A stretch of DNA of 64,000 nt from Aphrophora alni. Lineage: Eukaryota; Arthropoda; Insecta; Hemiptera; Aphrophoridae. Within the stretch, counting starts at the first letter, position 1; each line of letters begins with the position of its first letter. Both the position numbers and the translations under genes were made by a program. The notes below the pieces were generated by a model. It made no database searches, was not told the DNA's origin, and was given only the letters and a program-made list of their open reading frames with translations. The stretch covers positions 104,145,291 to 104,209,290 of the forward strand of contig OY740773.1 of the NCBI GenBank assembly GCA_963513935.1. The letters are read 5' to 3'. Positions 58,013-64,000 of the stretch are shown here, piece by piece.

Positions 58013-61000
58013 AGATTCATACATATATACACACACGGAAATTGAAGAATATTAAGTTTCTTAAACAATGGCGGACATGATGTTTTACAAAGTACACAAC
58101 AAATAACCCATATTTCTTTCTTCTTTTTTTTTCATTTTAAAAACAGATTTTACTGCTGGAGCACTCCCATAAAATAACACCATATTTTATCAATCAGAAA
58201 GGAGCTATGTAAAAGGTTGAATAATAATTAAAACATGAAGGAAGTGTGACCGTCTCCACTTCTTTTGACCAGCTGGAAGCTCCTGCTGGCTGGAGACCGC
58301 GTACACCTTAGCCGAATCTTGTCAGGATGGGCCAAAGAGTCGGGTTAGGACCTTAATGAACGCACGCAACACAAGTGAAATTAAATGTTATATTTTATTT
58401 TAGTGCCAAATTAGATTACAGAAATATTTATAATTTATAAAAAAGACATAACATCAAGATAAAGACTTAATAGTGGTTGAAAAACATACCGTTTAATTTA
58501 GCTAGCACGTGGTCGAAAATGGACTGACCTCGTCCCGTAGCGGTCTTCCTTCTCACGGCTCTCGGAACAGACTCCCGCTCGGCTCACTGGTTCCAGCTCT
58601 CCACTCCTCGTCTCTCCCCCCCTCTACGTAACCTTGTACTGCTCAACAAAATCGCAAGTGCCAATTCATATTTTATTATTTAAAACCCCTTTCCATTACA
58701 TCCTAATTTATACTTATTATAGTTTTTATTTGGTGGGCTCCATGGCTGAGCCACACAAGGAAAGAAAATTGCAAAACTAAATGAAAAATATTGTGTCCAA
58801 TGTTTCAAGCTAGTAATTTTGTTTTGTTTGGTAAAGTTGATATTTATCCAGACACACTTTCGGCTTGTTGATGGACATACTTTAAAACATTCCTCGTATT
58901 TGACCTGGGCACGATTTCAATTTCTTTATCTTTTGGTTTACTGTCTTCGTTTTCAGCTTCACTCTCACTTATGTTATGCAAACATATTCTATCCCTCACT
59001 ACTCATACATTATATGCATTTGAAAATGTTGTGTCCATTATTCCTAGTACAAATTCATCAAAGTCCGGATTAGCCATATAGAAATAATTAATTGATATAA
59101 GAAATACTTCTAAACCTCGCAGTCATCATCACTTACAAAAATAAATTAAAATAAAAATCCATAGCCCTTGAATACTCTAATAGCATCAGAGTTGGAAGAG
59201 AACATGAGTTGGTCAAGGAAAGTTGAAAGAGAGGAATCTAACCCAAGACTATATGAAGAAACTTGTAGATCCAGCTAGGACCCTTAGGAATATCACACCC
59301 GTACTCATTATACCCTGAGGGTGATGCCAGTTTGAGCAAGTAATGAAAGTTATTTGAAATCATGTCAATAATGTTCAAAGGGTTAATGTAATATTACACT
59401 TAAAATAAATTGTTGTTACATGTTTTATTTTGTTTGCGGGTAATGGATAAGCCTAAAAATTAATTGACATGTTTTTTTTTTTTGCAGGTAATAAATATCT
59501 ACATGGGGATGACGGTTAGTTTGGTAGATTCATGGGAACAATATAAAGCTGCAAGAACAGCTTTGGCCAACAGTTTGGAGCCTTCTAATATTAAAGAAAA
59601 TGCTACATTCCACGCCAAACAAATTGAGGTACATTAAAGATGTATGTAGTATAAGCAATTTACAAGGTGGAATGCTTTAGCATCTTCTAATTTAATAAAA
59701 AAAGAGAAATATAATTTGAGTAAAGCATTTAGTCAAAGGAAACGAATTGTATTTTGGCATATAACTATCGGTCCTGTAGGGTAGAAAGTCCAAAATAACA
59801 AAAGTAAACAAGTTTAATTACTATGATATTTTAAACATTTACATGAAATGTATTGTTTAGTTAAAGCTTGATTTGTGGCTAAAATTAAGGTTATTAAGCC
59901 AACCACGTGAAATTTAGGAATATCTAACACTGCAAATTAAATAAAACGGGCCAGATAAGGTACTAGGCACGCTTAACAACACTAGTTGAATGACATCAGG
60001 TCTTACTGTACAATATAACTGAAAACAAACATTTTAACTCATACTGGTTGGTCGGTTAATATTATGGCTTCAGGATGGTTAAAATCCTGAAGTTACTTCT
60101 CACTGTAGTAGCACTATTTGGAATGTAGTGCTGGAAATTATAAATAAACACTGGAATGATAAAGCAGTCATATTGGCCTGGATTGGAATGATTTTCAGGC
60201 TATCAGGAGATTCTTGCTTCATGCTCCCTCTTATCCCTTCATTGTAGTTTGGGGCAATTATAGAGCGATTTCATCCAGTTTCCACCAAAATCCCAAATTC
60301 GAATATGATCATTATCATATATAAAAGACAAAAATATATATTAAAGGTTTTTTTTTTGTTACACTTCCCAGCCAAATATGGTGTCTGGTAAAAATGGAAA
60401 ATTATATACGTTTAGTTGACGATACTCATATATGTCAGAAGTATATTTTCCATCTCGCTCAACTTCAGAATTACAGTTCACTAAATTAAAAAAGTTAACT
60501 TCTTGGATTGCAAACCACTAGATTAGACGCTTGAGTTAAAAATCTGTCATTAAAACCTTGATTTTAGTCAAATATTGATATACATTTATGACGAGTTTAA
60601 AACAGGAACAAAGCAATCTTAGGCTCTGTATGAAGATTTAAATATCTTTCAAGTAATAATTTTTTTCCTTGTTGTTTAAAGATAAAAACCTCTCGGTTAT
60701 CATCGTCTTATAAAAAGGAACATAAAATAAAGTCCCCTAGACTTCGAATACTCAAATAACATCAGGAAGAGAACAAGACTTGGTCAAGAGAGATCTGATA
60801 GGAATGAAAGAGAGGTATCTAACCCAAGATTACTTGAAAATAGGGTAGATCCAGCTATGCTTTTTCGGAATTACCACTCCTATATTCACTATAGATAAAC
60901 CCCTAATCGGTCAAATTATTATAAAAAATGAAGAAAATTCTTTTATACAGGAAGTCCCTGTTATAAGCAGTAGATGTTGTAATATTTTCCTTTTCACAAA

Positions 61001-63598
61001 AATTATATTTTTTATTTTATTACTAATATTCTCTAATACCTTATTAAACAACCTTTCAACTAAATTATATTGACTAAGATACAATAATTAGTCAGCCTCT
61101 TAGTACAAATTATTTATTCACTTTACTTTTTACATTAAATGTTATTTCATTTTAATTTTTTAATTATTGCTTTAACTGTCCTGAATTAAATAAATTTATA
61201 ATGTATAGCTCTTAATTCCGGGTTTTTGGTACGTGGCTTTATTTAAAAAATTCCTTGGTTTTCTTAATTAGTCCTAATTTATGCAAATTTCAAGATTCTA
61301 AATTTACTATTATGCTTATATTATATCTCTAAATGTCTCTATTATTAATTATTTAATTATTCATTATACTTATAGTTCATGCTTATTTTACTCTCACAGT
61401 GATGGTTTCAAGTATTTTCTTTTTAATTTGGCTTGTTCAATTAGTATGGGTATTTTCTAGGCTTTTCTTTTCTCTCACATTTAAAGTTCAACTGCACTTT
61501 CTGAAATCCTCTTTACAACTGCTACGTATTGTTTTCATATATCGCGGCTATAATTAGTTCTTCCTTATCCAATCAGAATATTCTATTTTCATCAGCTGTC
61601 TTGGCGTATTGATACTAGAGAAATTCTAGCCTCGAGCGCTAGCCTCAGTTCCGATATTTCCATACAATTTAATTCACTCAGCGACTACGCGTATCAAAAG
61701 TTCTACTATTTTTCTTTCACTTTTTATTTTATTATTTTTTATTTGTTCTTTAGCCTTTCACATTTATTTGTTTATTTTTTAAATCACTTTAGTTTATTGG
61801 TTGGTTCACTTCTTACCCATCTATATTAATTTATTCTAACCTTACTATTTCTATTTTACATTTAGTTGTTCTTTTGACTCTTTTTATGTTAGTACTATGA
61901 ATTCACCCAAGTTTATTTTCATCCTTACTATATCATCACAATGTGTTCCGGCAAAATGTTGTGTAAAGTGAAATCACGTATAACAGGGACTATTTATAGC
62001 CTAGCATTATAGCAACATATAGAACATCATATGTACAACCTAGTATTGATATTGATCAAGTAGGCTTACGTTAAAAAATATTTTAGTAATTAAAAGAAGC
62101 GGTTTTGTTTAACTTTGGCGCAACACAGTTCAAGTACAAAACCTTTCAAGGGTTTTTTCTTTTTTTTAAAACTGCGAAATCGCGTAAAGTGGGACCGGGT
62201 ATTATGGGGACTGCCTGTACCAACAAATCTACAGGAATACATAGGGGAGAACTTGGTTAAAAATGAAGAAAATAAAATAATATTTTTTTAAACTTAGAGA
62301 CATTCATATGGAGAAGGGGAAAAAAATTCAACAATAGGCCCTTTGTTTATCAGCGACAGCTGTTTCACCACTCACTAGTGGCACTTTCAACCTTGACACT
62401 ATATAGATTAAAATATGATTTACACTGTTCTGTTTTCAGTTTTACTATTTTGGAAAAGTGGATAAAAAAACTTGTTACAGCAGAATTAGTATTAATTATT
62501 TTTATTAAGGTACAAAACTTCTTTTTTATTAACTTAAGAAAAACTTACAACAAATAAACATTTGATTTTCTTTTAACAATTTCAAAGAGATATGAAACAT
62601 TCAACAGATACGTTATATACTGTATATATAAGGATAAAAATATTTTCATCTTTAACATAGATTACAATATTACAATGAATTAATATAAGATTTAGCACAA
62701 ACACCACATATTATTGTACCTCTGTACATCTCACATATTTTAAAATATTTTTATATACTTCCTTTCATATATGTTTCTGTTCCACTACTCTGTTCCTCTC
62801 GGTTACCTACTACAAACAATTTCATTCGTTCCTCAAAAATTTGATTTCCAACCATTAATGAATTAACGCTTACCACTATCATTATTATTGCACCAAACAA
62901 CCCCTCAGATCTCTTTTTTTTTGTACGATTATAGCTGAAATAGAGCTAATACTTAAAATTTTATAAAATTAAATTTAAAAAATGTATTTTCTTTCGAATT
63001 TTAATTTAGTTTATAGTTACACAATAAAAGAACAATGTGTATAGAACTACTTTGATATAGCCAAATTTCATAAACTATTTAAAACTAACGTTAAAATATT
63101 GAATTGTTCATTGCCGGCCGTTGACCGACATGCATTCAGAACGGGAAAACTAAGATGTCAGCTGACAGCCGACATGAGAGTTGTAAGGGTTAACTGTAAG
63201 TTGTAAGTAGTGTTAGAATTATGATCAATAATCAATAAATGAATAAAGAAATCCATCTGTTGTAATCCAACATTTAATTGTTGTAAGAACATATGATGAC
63301 ATAACTCTGATTTATTAGTTTCAACTGTTAACCTATATATGATCACCCTTGTATAATTTCAAACAGTTAGTTGAATCTCATGTTTAGGAATTAGTTTTTA
63401 ACTAAAATATATTTTATATTTAATATTCACCTGATCTGTATTTACAGAAATTGGTTCCAGCTACTCAACGAATTTTAAATGAAGATCTATTCAGTAAAGA
63501 AAATATCTTGGATCAAATAAATAAAATAGTTAATTTGATTCGTGAATGCAATGTCACAGTTCGTTGGTTAATGCTACAAACAGCATCACACTATTCAG
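46123..63598 (+). CDS. WASHC5: WASH complex subunit 5 (strumpellin) homolog, first seven coding exons, 3' part outside window
   Basis: Exons 46123-46247, 52030-52132, 52956-53147, 54086-54297, 54937-55162, 59488-59628 and 63448-63598 join in phase to 383 codons of a protein that is about 1160 residues in animals. Strumpellin is a core subunit of the WASH complex, which activates Arp2/3 to build actin on endosomes for cargo sorting. Clear matches to the N-terminal third include [26 protein letters not shown]-type [93 protein letters not shown] and [18 protein letters not shown]. All junctions are GT-AG and no frame break is seen. Intron 1 holds a 4.5-kb LINE. Confidence 0.95.
46752..47525 (+). 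CDS. LINE ORF1 protein (DUF4780-like)
   Basis: The frame is intact at 257 residues. It has a basic Lys/Ser-rich N terminus with [13 protein letters not shown] and SKRPRSG motifs (nuclear-signal-like), then a globular domain from about residue 54 to 240. That domain has the DUF4780-type pattern: [20 protein letters not shown], a [20 protein letters not shown] block, [23 protein letters not shown] and [20 protein letters not shown]. No CCHC zinc knuckles are seen. Such ORF1 proteins are thought to bind the element RNA. Its frame overlaps ORF2 by 53 bp. It could still be translated, although the partner ORF2 is broken. Confidence 0.85.
   Translation: MAAGTRVEHSKATPKSREAAADEGTLKRKRSEVSSPSGSGVKQVSKRPRSGLEFSYAERLTSFKVAVVPKDSPERLLTEEDILELSSALIVQMKPLSDGCLPGFNESPRLESGAMVLQCCNLETKGWLEQAVAKCNPWKGAILQVVDAKKVINITKVITRFPPPFDKMKVEDVLSTIHQHDLKISTRDWRIINARTMGPQGRTVVLGLNEKDLEELKKRNLRVRLGLGQIQFQIIGKKTKDGDAKEGAEGGPGQPST
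47473..51113 (+). pseudogene. LINE ORF2: endonuclease, reverse transcriptase, RNase H; lightly broken
   Basis: It starts [20 protein letters not shown] at 47473. The endonuclease shows [23 protein letters not shown] and an LADHQHI end (SDH usual). A TAG at 48463 breaks the frame once. The RT follows in the same frame ([44 protein letters not shown]) until a frameshift at about 49205-49227. It then continues with [28 protein letters not shown] and the catalytic [10 protein letters not shown]. Stops at 50055 and about 50242 precede an RNase H with [22 protein letters not shown] and [25 protein letters not shown]-like C...C...H...C finger ([19 protein letters not shown]) ends it. The few lesions suggest a fairly young insertion. 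Confidence 0.93.
52030..52132 (+). CDS. WASHC5: WASHC5 coding exon 2
   Basis: The acceptor is AATTGGTTTTAG. It encodes [20 protein letters not shown] and then [15 protein letters not shown]. It ends on a codon boundary at CCC/GTAAGT. Confidence 0.93.
52655..52920 (+). repeat. dispersed repeat family S1, copy 4
   Basis: It reads CTCAGGGGGTTACTAAAG..., GGATCTACACTTTTTTATCA, CTTGGGTTAGATTCCTCTC and TATTCGAGGGTTAGG, and ends near a run of A. The GGTTAGATTCC block resembles a polymerase III B box. It lies in WASHC5 intron 2. Confidence 0.65.
52956..53147 (+). CDS. WASHC5: WASHC5 coding exon 3
   Basis: The acceptor is TTGATTGCAG. It encodes [20 protein letters not shown] and, later, [19 protein letters not shown], both highly conserved in strumpellin. 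Phase 0 at both ends. Confidence 0.95.
53715..53935 (+). repeat. dispersed repeat family S1, copy 5
   Basis: It reads GATGTACACCTTTTTTCTTG, GTCTTAGATTAGATCCCTC, TCAGGCCTCTCTTGAT and AGTATTCGAGGGCTAGGGG, colinear with copy 4. It lies in WASHC5 intron 3 and ends in a G10 run. Confidence 0.65.
54086..54297 (+). CDS. WASHC5: WASHC5 coding exon 4
   Basis: The acceptor is TTTCTGCTTCAG. It encodes [40 protein letters not shown] and the [11 protein letters not shown] block. The donor TTCAA/GTAATT splits a Lys codon. Confidence 0.95.
54937..55162 (+). CDS. WASHC5: WASHC5 coding exon 5
   Basis: The acceptor is TGAATACAG. It encodes [20 protein letters not shown], then [20 protein letters not shown], and ends [14 protein letters not shown] at a codon boundary before GTAAAT. 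Confidence 0.95.
55219..55650. mobile_element. pogo/Tigger-like element, one terminus missing
   Basis: It starts CAGTAGACTCGTGACTA after TA and shares CTATAAAACA, CAGAAGATATCTAA and CTTATTTTGATTTACGATCA with 17748-18603. The right inverted repeat is not found. It lies in WASHC5 intron 5. Confidence 0.65.
55651..56220. other. WASHC5 intron 5, nothing recognised except two degenerate direct repeats
   Basis: ATGAGCATAACGAATGGAGG (about 56117) and ATGAGTGTAGCGAGGGGAG (about 56175) are related, 59 bp apart, just before the telomere-type array. Confidence 0.4.
56227..56291. repeat. interstitial (TTAGG)13 telomere-type array
   Basis: Thirteen 5-bp units, eleven exact TTAGG and two variants (TTACG, TTGGG). 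This is the arthropod telomere unit, here inside WASHC5 intron 5 and away from any chromosome end. Confidence 0.95.
57441..57828. mobile_element. pogo/Tigger-like MITE
   Basis: Perfect 20-bp inverted ends CAGTAGAACCCCTCTAATCC with TA on both sides (57439-57440 and 57829-57830). It is 388 bp with no transposase, and has an internal direct repeat CCCGCTTCAGTGCTGTGTCA at 57581 and 57601. It lies in WASHC5 intron 5. 56292-57438 has no other recognised feature. Confidence 0.92.
57976..58005. repeat. T30 homopolymer
   Basis: Thirty T residues flanked by GAATC on the left and ACAAATAAGATTC on the right. It may be the reverse of an A tail of an old retroinsert. Confidence 0.8.
58245..58755. mobile_element. 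solo LTR-like element, copy 2 (inverted relative to copy 1)
   Basis: It is 511 bp, starts TGTGACCGTCTCCAC and ends GAGCCACA. It is homologous along its full length to the reverse complement of 37688-38179, with scattered substitutions and small indels. Flanks GAAG and CAAG could be a decayed 4-bp duplication. Confidence 0.7.
59130..59335 (-). repeat. dispersed repeat family S1, copy 6 (reverse)
   Basis: The reverse complement carries GGATCTACAAG, GGTTAGATTCCTCTCTTTC and TATTCAAGGGCTATGG blocks. It lies just upstream of WASHC5 exon 6. Confidence 0.65.
59488..59628 (+). CDS. WASHC5: WASHC5 coding exon 6
   Basis: The acceptor is TTTTTGCAG. It encodes [20 protein letters not shown] and on to [14 protein letters not shown], with donor GAG/GTACAT. 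It follows exon 5 as DNWVINIYMG, as in human DNWVISIYMG. Confidence 0.94.
60665..60900 (-). repeat. dispersed repeat family S1, copy 7 (reverse)
   Basis: The most complete reverse copy: AGATACCTCTCTTTCATTCC, TATCAGATCTCTCTTGACC, TTCGAAGTCTAGGGG and ACCGAGAGGTTTTTATC on minus. The TTGTTGTTTAAAG edge is shared with 34365. It lies in WASHC5 intron 6. Confidence 0.65.
60901..63447. other. WASHC5 intron 6, mostly unrecognised AT-rich DNA
   Basis: Apart from the possible Penelope-type end at 62340-62400, no coding or repeat call is supported. Confidence 0.5.
62340..62400 (-). mobile_element. possible Penelope-like terminal segment, degenerate hammerhead-like motif
   Basis: Minus order: TTGAAAG, TGCCAC...GTGGT, GAAAC, then AGCTGTCGC. 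The GAAACAGCTG block matches PF3 exactly, but the core is degenerate. No arms or target-site duplication were found. Confidence 0.35.
63448..63598 (+). CDS. WASHC5: WASHC5 coding exon 7 (last in window)
   Basis: The acceptor is GTATTTACAG. It encodes [20 protein letters not shown], then [20 protein letters not shown] and SG. The donor is TTCAG/GTAAAT, one base into a codon; the gene continues past 64000. Confidence 0.93.
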
Positions 63599-63659
63599 GT
63601 AAATTATTTATTTGTTTACCATAGATAGTTAATAGAATAAAACTTGAACACAAATTCTC

Positions 63660-63790
63660 ATAAATAGTACGTTTATTTATTCAAACATGTTTCAACGATA
63701 AAGTCGACATCTTCAGTGGTGGACGAGTTGCAATAACTAAACTATAACCAAACCTAGTACTGTTCCACACCTCGTATTTATACAGAATTA
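63660..63790 (-). mobile_element. possible Penelope-like terminal segment at window end
   Basis: Minus order: a TATAAATAC box near 63778, CACTGAAGATGTCG, CTTTATCG, TTGAAACATGTTTGAATAA. It has an intact CUGAAGA-type core and GAAA, but stems I and II are weak. The TATA-like box, core, GAAAC order fits Penelope-type termini. It lies in WASHC5 intron 7. Confidence 0.4.
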
Positions 63791-63954
63791 AAAGCCCAAA
63801 CCTACTTCAATGGAAATGCCTTGCGTTATTCTAAGTAGCCTAAAGTTAAAATATAACTAATACAATATTATTAAATTTGATTTTGTATGGATGAGAGACA
63901 CAGCCTTGCCTAGGAAAATGGGCCTTGGTGTTTCCTAATAGTACACAAGTAAGA

Positions 63955-63979
63955 ACACACACGCACACACACACACACA
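63955..63979. repeat. (AC)n microsatellite
   Basis: About twelve AC units with one G interruption near the window end. Confidence 0.9.
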
Positions 63980-64000
63980 AAACCACTAAAGTTCTTAAAT

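Noticed and set aside
63110..63193. Possible piggyBac right end (TTGTAAGGG before TTAA)
   Set aside because: No matching left end was seen, and TTAA after GGG is common in this AT-rich DNA.

Overview
The window is animal nuclear DNA, most likely from an insect. It is AT-rich, with short coding exons bounded by GT-AG introns, many degenerate transposons and a 13-unit TTAGG (arthropod telomere-type) array. The order was not proven; transposon content and the frequent octamer TAGGCCTA would fit a hemipteran, but that is an impression. Most of the 64 kb is introns and intergenic DNA filled with mobile-element remains. Only three host genes were recognised. Each was identified from the protein and confirmed by exact reading-phase continuity across every intron.

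Layout. (1) 1-17.5 kb, plus strand: the last six coding exons (286 residues) of ecdysoneless (ecd), with its N-terminal part upstream of the window. Its introns hold a mariner, a Jockey-type LINE with a 66-bp snap-back palindrome at its 5' end, and smaller LINE relics. (2) 17.5-34.9 kb: an intergenic region between two convergent genes, with a pogo-like element carrying a nested Penelope-like insertion, a second Penelope-like insertion with perfect 81-bp inverted arms, a short piggyBac MITE, a larger piggyBac relic and other DDE transposon relics. (3) 35.0-44.0 kb, minus strand: the complete coding region of ERCC8/CSA (394 residues, three coding exons). Its introns hold an LTR, a Merlin relic, a Penelope-like element with a GIY-YIG fragment, a LINE relic and a tRNA-like cassette between inverted repeats. 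(4) 46.1-63.6 kb, plus strand and divergent from ERCC8: the first seven coding exons (383 residues) of WASHC5/strumpellin, continuing past the window. Its first intron carries a nearly full-length 4.5-kb LINE with a 10-bp target-site duplication. Later introns carry dispersed repeats, the telomere-type array, a pogo MITE and a second LTR copy.

The three genes act in unrelated processes: ecdysone/p53/splicing-linked growth control, transcription-coupled DNA repair, and endosomal actin. No operon-like logic is expected.

The most interesting signal is a family of short Penelope-like insertions (17798-17976, 19964-20259, 40291-40783). Each has a 12-14 bp target-site duplication, inverted arms and a hammerhead-ribozyme-like fold whose stems I and III differ in a compensatory way between copies. 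All positions and alignments were read by eye; nothing was run against a database.
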